From: Shimia_B sp038527375
GTDB lineage: Bacteria; Pseudomonadota; Alphaproteobacteria; Rhodobacterales; Rhodobacteraceae
DNA: 64,000 nt
Direction: 5' to 3'
NCBI GenBank assembly: GCA_038527375.1
Contig: JBCBFU010000012.1
Coordinates: forward strand, 1 to 64,000
In this document: one piece after another, positions 34,777 through 44,155 of the stretch
How positions within the stretch are numbered: position 1 is the first letter of the stretch
Layout: the number at the start of each line of letters is the position of its first letter
Made by a program: the position numbers and the translations under genes
Notes under the pieces: generated by a model
The model's database searches: none
Told to the model about the DNA's origin: nothing
The model's input: only the letters and a program-made list of their open reading frames with translations

Positions 34777-36201
34777 TTAGTCCCGAAGGCTCTCTTCGCG
34801 CAGGCCGTCGGCCAGCAGGTTCAGACCCAGCACCAGCGACACCAGCGCCACGGCGGGCACGATGGCGGGGTGGGGGAAGGCGCTCAGCAACTGACGCCCG
34901 GCATTGATCGTCGTGCCCCAATCAGGACTCTCGGATTCAAGACCCAGGCCAAAGAAGCCCAACGTCCCCAAAAGGATCGTGGTGTAGCCGATACGCAGGC
35001 AGAAATCGACGATCAGCGGCCCACGCGCGTTGGGCAGGATTTCCCACAGCATGATGTACCACGGACCTTCGCCCCGGGTCTGAGCCGCGGCCACGTAGTC
35101 CCGCGTCTGGATATCGAGCGCGAGGCCCCGCACGATCCGGAACACCGTGGGCGAGTTCACGAAGACCACCGACACGAACACCGTCAGGATGCCGTCCTGC
35201 AGGTCAAAGGCGTCAATCGCGCCCATGAAGTCCCCAAAGAACGTCCGGTCCTGGCTAAGCGCCGACATATAGAGCCACCCGCCCAAGACGACCGTTCCGC
35301 CGATCAGGACCAACCGCTTGGTCGGCTGCGTGAAGTAGCGCGAGTTGAACAGTACGATCAGAAAGAGGATCGGGAAGGCGAACATGATCATGCCCATGAA
35401 AGATGGCAGACCCGCCGCCTCGATCTCGGGCGTGACCAGCAAGAAGAACAGCAGGATCACCGGGAAGGCGAGGATGAGGTTCGCAAGGAAGCTCAGCACC
35501 GTGTCGAAAATCCCGCCGAAATAGCCCGCAGGCAGACCCAGCGTGATCCCGGTCATGAACGCAAAGAGCGTCGCCAGAGGCGCGATGGTGATCACGATCT
35601 GGCTGCCGGCGACCATCCGGCTGAACACGTCGCGGGCGAGCTTGTCTCCGCCGAGCAGGTAATGCGGATAGGCCCCTTCATCGCCAGAGAACGGCGTGCC
35701 GGGTACCTTGTTCTTCATCACAACCTCTTGCACCAGCGGATCATGGGTCATGATCATGTCGGCGAAGAAGGCCGTGAAGACCCAGAACATGACAAGGCCG
35801 AAGCCCACCATGCCGATGGGGCTGTCGAACAGCTTGCCGTAAAGCCCCAGCTTCCGCTTGAAGGTGATCGACAGCGCAAAGGTTATGCCGAGCGCGATCC
35901 AGACGGGCAGGAACCGCGCGCCGACTTCGCCCACAATCCCGGCGATGCCGTAGGGGCCGACAATAGCCGCGATCACGTAGATCTTGATGATGGCGATGAT
36001 CCCGAAGAGGGAATACTGCACCGCCATGGCTGCATAGTCCGCCGGGCCGCGTTGCAGCGCCAGCGCGCCGCGTTGATTGGTGGCAATCACCAGCGGCAGC
36101 ACGAACTGCGCCACGATGCCGATGGCAGCGACCGCCAAGAGGGCGAGCATCACCGGGTTCAATACGACCCCGAGGGAGCCGGTCCAGGTCAAAGGATCCA
36201 T
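34777..36201 (-). CDS. Peptide-type ABC transporter permease (DppC-like, enlarged)
   Basis: Inner-membrane permease of 474 residues, much longer than the usual 280-300 for DppC. Residues 1-130 hold three to four extra hydrophobic segments (MLALLAVAAIGIVAQFVLPL, FGIIAIIKIYVIAAIVGPYG, FLPVWIALGITFALSI). The DppC core begins near SPIGMVGFGLVMFWVFTA and carries LGGDKLARDVFSRMV. The conserved cytoplasmic EAA loop is DYVAAAQTRGEGPWYIMLWEILPN near residue 385. A further inserted pair of hydrophobic stretches lies around 275-325. It pairs with the other permease. Confidence 0.92.
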   Translation of the reverse strand: MDPLTWTGSLGVVLNPVMLALLAVAAIGIVAQFVLPLVIATNQRGALALQRGPADYAAMAVQYSLFGIIAIIKIYVIAAIVGPYGIAGIVGEVGARFLPVWIALGITFALSITFKRKLGLYGKLFDSPIGMVGFGLVMFWVFTAFFADMIMTHDPLVQEVVMKNKVPGTPFSGDEGAYPHYLLGGDKLARDVFSRMVAGSQIVITIAPLATLFAFMTGITLGLPAGYFGGIFDTVLSFLANLILAFPVILLFFLLVTPEIEAAGLPSFMGMIMFAFPILFLIVLFNSRYFTQPTKRLVLIGGTVVLGGWLYMSALSQDRTFFGDFMGAIDAFDLQDGILTVFVSVVFVNSPTVFRIVRGLALDIQTRDYVAAAQTRGEGPWYIMLWEILPNARGPLIVDFCLRIGYTTILLGTLGFFGLGLESESPDWGTTINAGRQLLSAFPHPAIVPAVALVSLVLGLNLLADGLREESLRD

Positions 36202-36214
36202 ATCTCTGCCTCCC

Positions 36215-37261
36215 TTAGCTGACGCGAATGCGCGGGTTGAGGAACACGTAGCCGATGTCGGAAATCAGCTGCGTGGCCAGCACGACGACCACCGCCACGA
36301 CCGAACAGGCCAGAAGCAGGTCGATGTCATTGTTGCCCGCCGCCTGCACCAGCAGCCAGCCAAAGCCCTTGTAGTTAAAGAGCGTCTCGACAATCACGAC
36401 GCCGTTCAAAAGCCACGGGAACTGCAGCATGATCACGGTAAAGGGCGCGATCAGCGCGTTCCGCAGCGCGTGCTTCACGACGATGTTGCGGAAGCTCACG
36501 CCTTTCAGGCGCGCGGTGCGGATGTATTGCGCCGTCATGACCTCCGCCATGGAGGCGCGGGTCATACGTGCGATATAGCCCAGGCCATAGAGCGCGATGG
36601 TGATGACGGGCAGGGTGAAGTTTTCAAACGTCGGCTCTTCCATTGCGCGGGTCGCCGATCCCTTGAACCATCTGAGCCCAACCGCGGAGGAGGCGAAGAC
36701 AGCGATAAAGATAACGCCGGACACGTATTCGGGCGTCGCCGTCGACACGATTGACGCCGTCGACAATGTGCGGTCCATGCGGGACCCTTCGCGCATCCCG
36801 GCCAGTACACCTACGATCAGCGCGCCGGGCACCATGACCAGCATCACCCACAGCATCAGGTAGCCCGTCAGGCCCAGCCGCGTGCTGACGATGCTGCCCA
36901 CATTGTCCTTGAAGACCGTGGAAAAGCCCCAGTTGCCTTGCAGCACGCCACAATATTCCGGTGTGTCTTCGACCGCCACGCCCGGGCGGACACAGCGGCC
37001 CACCGTTTGCCCATCATCCTTGGTGGTGATGAAGCCCGGGGCCAATCCAATCCATTCGGCGTATTTCTTGGGCGTGGATTGCAGGTATCCCCGATCATCG
37101 AGCCAGCTTGTGACCTCGGCCTCGGTCATCCGGAAATTGCCCTGCGTCTTGGCGAGCTTTTCCAGGTTCGGGAAAAGGTTTGTCAGGAAAAAGACGATAT
37201 ATGTCAGACATATCGCCGTCAAAAGCATCACGCCCAAGCGGCGCAGAATGAATAGTCCCAT
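36215..37261 (-). CDS. Peptide-type ABC transporter permease (DppB-like)
   Basis: A 348-residue inner-membrane permease. The N-terminal FILRRLGVMLLTAICLTYIVFFL is typical of DppB/OppB. A periplasmic loop of about 90 residues (roughly 30-120) contains two cysteines (GRCVRPG, EYCGVLQ) that may form a disulfide. Further helices follow, with the EAA loop YIRTARLKGVSFRNIVVKHALRN (listed by its start at about residue 240) preceding the last helices. It is 13 bases upstream of the second permease and 98 bases after the binding protein, behind an attenuating terminator. Confidence 0.94.
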   Translation of the reverse strand: MGLFILRRLGVMLLTAICLTYIVFFLTNLFPNLEKLAKTQGNFRMTEAEVTSWLDDRGYLQSTPKKYAEWIGLAPGFITTKDDGQTVGRCVRPGVAVEDTPEYCGVLQGNWGFSTVFKDNVGSIVSTRLGLTGYLMLWVMLVMVPGALIVGVLAGMREGSRMDRTLSTASIVSTATPEYVSGVIFIAVFASSAVGLRWFKGSATRAMEEPTFENFTLPVITIALYGLGYIARMTRASMAEVMTAQYIRTARLKGVSFRNIVVKHALRNALIAPFTVIMLQFPWLLNGVVIVETLFNYKGFGWLLVQAAGNNDIDLLLACSVVAVVVVLATQLISDIGYVFLNPRIRVS

Positions 37262-37317
37262 GGGGATCCCTGTCGGCTGTCGCGCCTGGTTTTTGCGGCG
37301 CGTTTAGCTGCGGTGCG

Positions 37318-37345
37318 AAAAGGGCCGCAGGTTTCCCTGCGGCCC
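37318..37345 (-). terminator. Strong intrinsic terminator between binding protein and permeases
   Basis: Minus strand GGGCCGCAGG-GAAA-CCTGCGGCCC: a perfect 10-bp stem with a GAAA tetraloop followed by TTTT, starting 15 bases after the binding-protein stop. In ABC operons such a hairpin usually lets only part of the transcripts continue, so that the binding protein is made in excess over permeases. Confidence 0.85.
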
Positions 37346-37359
37346 CGTTCCTTTGGCGC

Positions 37360-39018
37360 TTAGGCTGCGAAGCCCCACTTATAGACCTGCGGCAGATACG
37401 CGATGTGCATATCGACGCCGACCAGGTTGTCGGTGTGGTGGCGCGTGATCGTGCGCCAGTAGGGCTGAATGGTGACGCCCTCGTTGATCATGATGCCTTG
37501 CAGCTTGCCCATGACCGCGCGGCGTGCATCTGCATCCGCGATGGAGTTGGCTTCGGCCAGCAGAGCGTCGAACTCGGCGTTGTTGAACGCGCTCTCGTTC
37601 CACGCTTCGCCCGAACGGTAGGCCAGACCCAGAACCTGCGTGCCCAGCGGGCGGTGGTTCCAGTTGGTCGACGAGAACGGATATTTCGCCCAGTCGTTCC
37701 AGAACGTCGAACCCGGCAGGATCGTGCGCTTGACGGGGATGCCCGCGTCACGCAGCTGTGCCGCCACCGCGTCGGTGGTGTTCTTGCGCCAGTCGTCGTC
37801 GATCGAGATCAGCTCGTGCTCGAAATCGCCCATGCCGGCTTCGTCCATCATGGCTTTGGCGCCTGCGGGATCGAATGCGATACGAGTGACCGATGGGTCG
37901 TGCTCGGGGTGAACCGGGCCCACGTGGCAGTTGTCGGCAGGGATACCGTTGCCCGACACACCCAGCTCGAGGCAGACCGCGTTGTCGACCGCCATGGCCA
38001 GCGCTTTGCGGACGCGGACGTCTGCGTAGGGCTTCATGCCGTTGACTTCGGCTTCCTGGTTCGGGCGGATCACGACGGTTGCACCCGACACAACGTCCGA
38101 CCGGGTCAGGCCGATGCCGTCCATGATGTCGATGAAGTCACCCACCGATTCCCAGTTCATGTCGATTTCTTCGGCTTCGAATGCCGCGACAAATGCCGAC
38201 GGGTCGGTGCCGTAGTCGATGAACTCGATGCGGTCGAGATAGGCACCTTTGCCAGCCTCATAGCCCCACCAGTCGAAGCCTTCGTTGCGAACAACGACGC
38301 CTTTCACACCAACTTCGAGCGATTCTGGCATGTACGGACCGGTGCCCACCGCGGTGCCCATCATGTCATCGGGGTTGTGGCTGGAGTGCACAACAGCGGC
38401 CGGATAGTCAGCGATGCCCGGGATGATGGTGATGTCGGGGTTGGGCAGGTTCAGCTTGACGGTGTGGCTGTCGACCACTTCGATCGCGCCTTCGAGGGCC
38501 TTGTTGGTGTTGGCGTCGATCAGCGTCGCCATACGACCGGCCATCGAGTTGCCTTCGACGTCCTTCTCGCACCACAGCTCGAACATGCGGGCCACGTCTT
38601 CGGCGGTGAAGTCGTCACCGTTGTTCCACTTCACGCCTTTGCGGACGTTCAGGGTGTATTCGGTCGCGTCGTCATTGGCCGACCACGACTCCAGCAGCAT
38701 CGGCTCGAACGAACCGTCGCTGTTGTATTCCACGAGGTATTCCAGCCAGCCCGCGGTGTAGGTCGCGATCTGCGTCCAGTCATAGGTGCGGGGGTCTTTC
38801 AGCGCGCGGACTTCCATCTGCATGCGCAGCGTGCCGCCCTGCTGGGCATGTGCAGCCGCTTGGGCTGGCGTCGCACCGATCAGGCCATAAGCGGCCGTGG
38901 TTGCGACACCCAATGCAGTGGCGCGTGCCAGGAACTCGCGACGGTCCATCAGACCGGCTTTGTGTTCCTCGGCGAACATCACCGCTGCGGGGTGCACCTT
39001 GTTGGTGGTATGCGTCAT
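37360..39018 (-). CDS. ABC transporter substrate-binding protein (family 5), Tat-exported
   Basis: Periplasmic binding protein of 552 residues, SBP_bac_5 family, first gene of the importer. The N-terminus has a twin-arginine signal: MDRREFLARATALGV (from about residue 24), then a hydrophobic core and cleavage near AQAAAH. Family hallmarks are LEYLVEYNSDGSFEPMLLES, YTLNVRKGVKWNNGDDFTAED and VRKALAMAVDNAVC. The family binds peptides, but opines, sugars and nickel are also known, so the ligand is open. ATG at 39018 follows GGGAGAGAAAG. The 295 bases upstream, up to the AraC gene, hold no gene; only weak promoter-like hexamers are visible. Confidence 0.93.
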   Translation of the reverse strand: MTHTTNKVHPAAVMFAEEHKAGLMDRREFLARATALGVATTAAYGLIGATPAQAAAHAQQGGTLRMQMEVRALKDPRTYDWTQIATYTAGWLEYLVEYNSDGSFEPMLLESWSANDDATEYTLNVRKGVKWNNGDDFTAEDVARMFELWCEKDVEGNSMAGRMATLIDANTNKALEGAIEVVDSHTVKLNLPNPDITIIPGIADYPAAVVHSSHNPDDMMGTAVGTGPYMPESLEVGVKGVVVRNEGFDWWGYEAGKGAYLDRIEFIDYGTDPSAFVAAFEAEEIDMNWESVGDFIDIMDGIGLTRSDVVSGATVVIRPNQEAEVNGMKPYADVRVRKALAMAVDNAVCLELGVSGNGIPADNCHVGPVHPEHDPSVTRIAFDPAGAKAMMDEAGMGDFEHELISIDDDWRKNTTDAVAAQLRDAGIPVKRTILPGSTFWNDWAKYPFSSTNWNHRPLGTQVLGLAYRSGEAWNESAFNNAEFDALLAEANSIADADARRAVMGKLQGIMINEGVTIQPYWRTITRHHTDNLVGVDMHIAYLPQVYKWGFAA

Positions 39019-39313
39019 CTTTCTCTCCCTGTGACACAACATCAGTTTTCCGGGGGTAGATCGGGCCGCAGGACATTCCCGTTCGTGCGGCCTATGGGCG
39101 GTGGCAAGACCGCCATTTGTTAAACATCTCCCCTGCGCTCGTGCATTCGGCAGCATTTCGAGACAGCCGTCAACGGTCGCTTTCGCCTTTTCCAGTCAAA
39201 AAAACGACATTCCCGGCGTCGCAAAGCGACAGACTTCGCGGGCGGGCGGCGCGAAATGCAAGTTTCCCGGGGGTGTATCCGGGGGCGGATCCAAGGCGCT
39301 TTGGTTCTGCGCC

Positions 39314-40126
39314 TCAGCCAGCTTTGCGAAATTGCGAGGGGGTTTTGCCGGTGCGCGCCTGAAAGGAGCGCGTAAAGTAAGCCGCCGAGGTGTATCCCAA
39401 ATCCCGTGCGATGCGATTAATCGGAAGCTCCGTCGATTGCAGCAGATCACGCGCCTCCCATGTGAGGCGATCGGCCAAAAGCTCATGCGCGGTGCGCCCG
39501 CAGGCCTGACGGCAGCAGCGGGTCAGGTGCGTGGCCGTCACGTCCAACTCGGCAGCGAGGTCTTGGACACTTGCCCCGCTGGCAAACCGCACTTCCAACA
39601 GGTCGCAATACCGCGCCGCCAGCCGTTCAGCCGCGGATGGGGCGCGTTGATTGCTCTGACCTTCGGCCTGACGATCCAGCCAGACCCCCATGAGACCCGC
39701 GTGACACCGGCATGCCTGTCCGTGACCGGTCGCTTCGACGCGCGCGGCCTCTTTCTGAAGGTTCTCAAAGAGACCAACAAACTCGCCATGTTCGATCACA
39801 TCGCGGATGCGCAAGTGAACGGCCTTGTTCGGCATCTCTAGGGCAGGGTGGTCCGCAATGCGGGCCGCGGTCCCGAACACACCGGCCTTGGCATCAATCG
39901 CGTGCGACATGCCGGCAGGGATGAAGATGATGGTGGCGGGCCCAAACACGCGGGTGATCCCGCCCACGACCACGCGGCCCTGACCCTTGGTGAACCACAA
40001 AAGCAGGTGGTGGTCATAGCTGTGCAGCTCTTCCACCTTCCAGCGCCCGCCGGTCATCATTTGCGTAAGGGATTGCACGACCAAGGGTCCGTGCGCCGCG
40101 GCGGCCTGCGCGTGTGTCTCTGCCAT
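39314..40126 (-). CDS. AraC-family transcriptional regulator
   Basis: A 270-residue regulator. The N-terminal cupin-like effector domain (HSYDHHLLLWFTKGQGRVVV, then GPATIIFIPAGMSHAI) is followed by two helix-turn-helix motifs: VQDLAAELDVTATHLTRCCR and INRIARDLGYTSAAYFTRSF, ending RTGKTPSQFRKAG, the AraC/XylS signature. It is upstream of, and on the same strand as, the ABC importer, so it is the natural candidate for its control. ATG at 40126 follows GCAGGA; a longer start at 40150 is possible. Confidence 0.92.
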   Translation of the reverse strand: MAETHAQAAAAHGPLVVQSLTQMMTGGRWKVEELHSYDHHLLLWFTKGQGRVVVGGITRVFGPATIIFIPAGMSHAIDAKAGVFGTAARIADHPALEMPNKAVHLRIRDVIEHGEFVGLFENLQKEAARVEATGHGQACRCHAGLMGVWLDRQAEGQSNQRAPSAAERLAARYCDLLEVRFASGASVQDLAAELDVTATHLTRCCRQACGRTAHELLADRLTWEARDLLQSTELPINRIARDLGYTSAAYFTRSFQARTGKTPSQFRKAG

Positions 40127-40233
40127 GTGTGATATCCTGCCAAATATCAATTTTGTGCAAGAATACCCTTATTTTACGCGTCCAAGAAGCCGCTAAATAT
40201 GGGGTTTGTGCGTCTGGCTTCCGCTAGGAATGT

Positions 40234-41127
40234 CTATGGCAGCGACACCTTCTGCCAAGCGGACATGCGGCGGCGAAACCATGTGCGCTGGCGTTTGGCG
40301 TATTGTCGGGTGGCGATCACGGAGGCCTCGCGCGCGGCATCCAAAGGCATCTCACCGCGCACATGGGCCACCAATTCCGCGGCGCCAATGGCCTTGGAGG
40401 ACGGGTGATCGGGCGACCAATGCGGGTCCATGGCGCGCGCCTCTTCCAGCGCGCCGCCTTCCAGCATCAGATCAAACCGGCGCGCGATCCGGTCGTTCAA
40501 CCAATCGCGATCTGCATCTAAATGCAGTGCGTTGACCGCGGGCAGTGGCAGGAGCGGGGGCGCCGTTTCGTCCTGCCACTGGGCGAGGCCGCGACCGGTG
40601 GCGCGCTGCACCTCCCACGCGCGCTGTACGCGCATCGGATTGGCCAGATCAATCCTGCGGGCCGTCTCGGGATCCAGCGCGTCGATCATGCGCGCCATCT
40701 GCCCCGCAATCCGCAGGCGGTCGGCCTCGGCCCGGATGTCCGGAGGCGTTTCGGGGATATCGGCCAAACCTTCGGTCAGCGCCTGAAAATATAGGCCCGT
40801 GCCGCCCACGATAATTGGCGGGCGCGCGGCATCCAGAAAGGGCGCCACGTCGCGCAACCAGGCCCCCACGGAATATGGCGCATCATAGGCGACGTGCCCG
40901 TAGAGCGCGTGAGCGGCGGTTGCCTCATCCTCAACCGACGGGCGCGCGGTCAAGACGCGCCAGCCGTCATAGACCTGCAGCGCGTCCGCATTCACGATCG
41001 TCCCGCCGCCGCGTTCTGCCAGCGCCATGGCAAGTGCGGATTTGCCGCTGGCCGTCGCCCCGGCGATCAACGTTGGCTTGCCCGCGTCAATATTCACGTT
41101 TTCCAGCAGAGTGTTAGCGGCTGACAT
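40234..41127 (-). CDS. miaA: tRNA dimethylallyltransferase
   Basis: Adds the isopentenyl group to A37 of tRNAs reading UNN codons. The 297 residues include the P-loop AGATASGKSALAMAL (about 22-36), NADALQVYDGWRVLTARP (dimethylallyl and tRNA binding), GGTGLYFQALTEGL and the C-terminal TRQYAKRQRTWFRRR that contacts tRNA. ATG at 41127. It is divergent from pyrH with 95 bases between. Length is normal. Confidence 0.95.
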   Translation of the reverse strand: MSAANTLLENVNIDAGKPTLIAGATASGKSALAMALAERGGGTIVNADALQVYDGWRVLTARPSVEDEATAAHALYGHVAYDAPYSVGAWLRDVAPFLDAARPPIIVGGTGLYFQALTEGLADIPETPPDIRAEADRLRIAGQMARMIDALDPETARRIDLANPMRVQRAWEVQRATGRGLAQWQDETAPPLLPLPAVNALHLDADRDWLNDRIARRFDLMLEGGALEEARAMDPHWSPDHPSSKAIGAAELVAHVRGEMPLDAAREASVIATRQYAKRQRTWFRRRMSAWQKVSLP

Positions 41128-41222
41128 TAAACCAACTTACCTGCGCGTCGCGCCCCATTGCACCCCTCGCGCTTTTCCATCATCTTGGCGGCATCACCTA
41201 CAACAGACAAGCAGGCCCCCCG

Positions 41223-41945
41223 ATGCCGGACAGCGACCCAACCTTCAACCGCGTCCTTCTGAAAATCTCGGGCGAGGCCCTGATGGGCGATCAGGGTTTC
41301 GGCCTTCACCCGCCCACGGTCGCCCGCGTCGCGCAAGAGGTCAAGAATGTCCACGATATGGGTGTCGAGATCTGCATGGTCATCGGCGGCGGCAACATCT
41401 TCCGAGGCCTGCAAGGCTCCGCCCAAGGTATGGAGCGCACGACGGCGGATTACATGGGGATGCTGGCCACCGTCATGAACGCGCTGGGGATGCAGGCCGC
41501 ACTGGAGGAAATCGGCGTCTACACGCGCGTGATTTCGGCCATTCCCATGGATCAGGTGTGCGAGCCCTATATTCGTCGCCGCGCCGTGCGCCACCTTGAA
41601 AAGAAACGCGTCTGCATTTTCGCCGCCGGCACCGGCAACCCGTATTTCACGACGGATACAGCCGCGACCCTGCGCGCCAACGAAATGGGCTGCGAGGCGA
41701 TTTTCAAAGGCACCAAGGTCGACGGCGTCTACGACAAGGATCCGGTCAAGCATGCGGATGCCAAACGCTATGACACCGTGTCCTATGACGAGGTGCTGCA
41801 AAAGCGGCTGGGGGTCATGGATGCCTCTGCCATTGCGCTCGCGCGGGACAACAACCTGCCGATCATCGTGTTCTCGCTGGATGAACCGGGCGGGTTCCGC
41901 GGTATTCTGGCGGGCAAGGGCACGTTCACGCGCGTTCAGGGGTGA
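41223..41945 (+). CDS. pyrH: UMP kinase
   Basis: Phosphorylates UMP to UDP in pyrimidine nucleotide synthesis. The 240-residue protein has the amino-acid-kinase fold: VLLKISGEALMGDQGFG (9-25), VIGGGNIFRGLQG, DYMGMLATVMNAL, and the aspartates of the nucleotide site in FFTTDTAATLRA-like GNPYFTTDTAATLRANE. It is the first gene of the pyrH-frr-uppS-cdsA-dxr-rseP series found in many proteobacteria, linking nucleotide, ribosome recycling and envelope lipid genes. Confidence 0.97.
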   Translation: MPDSDPTFNRVLLKISGEALMGDQGFGLHPPTVARVAQEVKNVHDMGVEICMVIGGGNIFRGLQGSAQGMERTTADYMGMLATVMNALGMQAALEEIGVYTRVISAIPMDQVCEPYIRRRAVRHLEKKRVCIFAAGTGNPYFTTDTAATLRANEMGCEAIFKGTKVDGVYDKDPVKHADAKRYDTVSYDEVLQKRLGVMDASAIALARDNNLPIIVFSLDEPGGFRGILAGKGTFTRVQG

Positions 41946-42041
41946 TCCGGGCGCATCTGCACAACTTTTGCGCGGCTTCCCTATACATCGGCGCGGTTCC
42001 CGCGATATACCGCCTTCAACGCAAACAACGCAGGCTGAACG

Positions 42042-42608
42042 ATGTCCGAAGAAGACCTCGAACCCGATCTCGATGATCTGCAGCGCCGGATGGATGGCGC
42101 AATCTCGTCCCTGAAAACCGAATTCGCGTCTTTGCGGACGGGCCGTGCGTCGGCCTCGATGCTGGAACCGGTCATGGTGGAAAGCTACGGCCAGATGACG
42201 CCCATCAATCAGGTGGGCACCGTGAACGTGCCTGAACCGCGCATGGTCACGATCAACGTCTGGGACAAAAGCCTCGTGGGTAAGGTCGAAAAGGCGATCC
42301 GTGAAAGCGGGCTGGGCATCAATCCGCAGCTCAATGGCACCATCATCATGCTGCCGATCCCGGAATTGAACGAGGAACGCCGCCGCGATCTGACCAAGGT
42401 TGCGGGCACCTATGCCGAAAACGCCCGCGTCAGCATCCGCAACGTCCGCCGCGACGGCATGGACAAGATCAAAAAGGCCAAGGCCGCAGGCATGTCCGAA
42501 GATGACCAGAAGCTCTGGGAAGGCGAGGTGCAGGAATTGACCGACAAGATGATCAAGGCGGTCGATGGGGCGCTCGAAACCAAGCAAGCGGAGATCATGC
42601 AGGTCTAA
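42042..42608 (+). CDS. frr: Ribosome recycling factor
   Basis: Splits post-termination ribosomes with EF-G. The 188 residues show the family hallmarks: ASLRTGRASASMLEPVMVES (tRNA-mimic long helix start), DKSLVGKVEKAIRESGLGIN, and IPELNEERRRDLTKVAGTYAE, then VSIRNVRRDGMDKIKKAK. ATG at 42042, 96 bases after pyrH. Typical length. Confidence 0.97.
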   Translation: MSEEDLEPDLDDLQRRMDGAISSLKTEFASLRTGRASASMLEPVMVESYGQMTPINQVGTVNVPEPRMVTINVWDKSLVGKVEKAIRESGLGINPQLNGTIIMLPIPELNEERRRDLTKVAGTYAENARVSIRNVRRDGMDKIKKAKAAGMSEDDQKLWEGEVQELTDKMIKAVDGALETKQAEIMQV

Positions 42609-42623
42609 CCTGCTGGTTTGGGG

Positions 42624-43370
42624 ATGCCGGACACGCTTCAACACTCAGGCGATAGCGCCGCCCCGGAGGCCGGGCCCAAACATGTCGCCATGATCATGGA
42701 CGGCAATGGTCGCTGGGCGGAAATGCGGGGCAGGCGGCGTCTGGTGGGCCACTACATGGGTGCGCGCCGGGTCCGTGAAATCGTCAAGGCCTGCCCGGAT
42801 TTGGGTGTCAGCCACCTGACGATCTTTGCCTTCTCGACCGAAAACTGGAAACGCACCCAAACCGAGGTCGCGGGCCTCATGCGGCTCTTCCGCCGGTACA
42901 TCATTCACGAGGCCAAAGCGCTCTTCGAGGCCGGCGTGCGCGTCCGCTTTATCGGCGACCGGGTCAAGCTGGAAGACAGCCTTGTCCGGCTCATGGATGA
43001 TCTGGAACTGCTGACGTCGGATAATGACAAGCTGCACCTGACGATCGCCATCAATTACGGCGGTCGCGACGAGGTCACGCGCGCGGCCAAACGGCTGGCA
43101 TTCGAGGTCGAACAGGGCCGGCTCAGCCATGCGGATGTGGACGCCGAATGCCTGGCGCGGTTCCTGGACACCCGCTTCCTGCCTGACCCCGATCTGGTGA
43201 TCCGCACCAGTGGCGAGGCGCGAATTTCGAACTTCCTGCTCTGGCAATCCGCCTACGCGGAATACGAATTCATCGACACGCTCTGGCCCGACTTTTCGGC
43301 CTCTGAATTCGCACGCATCCTGTCGGGCTTTGGCACCCGGGAACGCCGTTATGGCGGTGTCGCTGTATGA
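42624..43370 (+). CDS. uppS: Undecaprenyl diphosphate synthase (cis-prenyltransferase)
   Basis: Builds the C55 lipid carrier for peptidoglycan and O-antigen from FPP and IPP. The 248-residue protein has MIMDGNGRWAEMRG with the catalytic Asp, the FAFSTENWKR motif, AINYGGRDEV, and RTSGEARISNFLLWQSAYAE close to the C-terminus. ATG at 42624; an in-frame TTG six bases earlier is less likely. The stop overlaps cdsA by four bases. Confidence 0.96.
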   Translation: MPDTLQHSGDSAAPEAGPKHVAMIMDGNGRWAEMRGRRRLVGHYMGARRVREIVKACPDLGVSHLTIFAFSTENWKRTQTEVAGLMRLFRRYIIHEAKALFEAGVRVRFIGDRVKLEDSLVRLMDDLELLTSDNDKLHLTIAINYGGRDEVTRAAKRLAFEVEQGRLSHADVDAECLARFLDTRFLPDPDLVIRTSGEARISNFLLWQSAYAEYEFIDTLWPDFSASEFARILSGFGTRERRYGGVAV

Positions 43371-44155
43371 GCGATCCGCGTTGGGACGACCTTCGGGTTC
43401 GGGTGGCGTCCGGCGGGATCATGGCCGTTTTGGGTCTGTGTGCAGTGGCCTTGGGCGGTGTCTGGTTCCAGATGCTGACGGTTTTTGTGACGGCGGTCAT
43501 GGTCTGGGAACTCTGGATGATGATCGCGCCCGAGGCGCCGACGCCGGGTATGCTTTTGGCCGCAGGCGTGGCGTCTGTCTTGTCAGGGCTGCTGACTGCA
43601 CCCGGTATCACTCTGTTACCGCTGATCTTTGTGCCTGCCGCCCTTGGTCTGTGGGTCGTCCCGCGCGAACGGCGCACCTTTGCGGCCTTCGCCCTTGCGA
43701 TCATGATCGCGGGCTGGGGCCTTGTGACGTTTCGCGAAACCCACGGGATGTTGTGGATTTTCTGGCTCGTCCTTGTCGTCGTCATTACCGACATCGCAGG
43801 GTATTTCGCCGGGCGCATGATCGGCGGGCCGAAATTCTGGCCAGCCGTGTCGCCCAAGAAAACGTGGTCGGGGACGGTCGCGGGGTGGGTCGGGGCCGCG
43901 ATCCTGGGTGCGGTGTTTCTGACCTTCACCAATGCCGGGCGCGACCTGATCTGGATTTCGGTCCTCGTCTCATTTGCCTCGCAGATGGGCGATATCGCGG
44001 AAAGCGCGCTTAAACGGCGGATGGGCGTAAAAGACAGCTCGACCCTGATCCCCGGGCATGGAGGGCTCTTTGACCGGTTCGACGGGCTCCTTGGCGCCTC
44101 CCTCGTGATGCTGGGCGCGTCCCTCCTGGTGGATGTGCCGCAGGTTGATTTCTGA
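43367..44155 (+). CDS. cdsA: Phosphatidate cytidylyltransferase
   Basis: Makes CDP-diacylglycerol for phospholipid synthesis. The 262-residue integral membrane protein has about seven hydrophobic segments and the C-terminal family signature SQMGDIAESALKRRMGVKDS continuing into LIPGHGGLFDRFDGLL, where the acidic residues bind metal and CTP. ATGA overlap with uppS and one-base overlap with dxr show strict operon packing. Confidence 0.96.
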   Translation: MSDPRWDDLRVRVASGGIMAVLGLCAVALGGVWFQMLTVFVTAVMVWELWMMIAPEAPTPGMLLAAGVASVLSGLLTAPGITLLPLIFVPAALGLWVVPRERRTFAAFALAIMIAGWGLVTFRETHGMLWIFWLVLVVVITDIAGYFAGRMIGGPKFWPAVSPKKTWSGTVAGWVGAAILGAVFLTFTNAGRDLIWISVLVSFASQMGDIAESALKRRMGVKDSSTLIPGHGGLFDRFDGLLGASLVMLGASLLVDVPQVDF

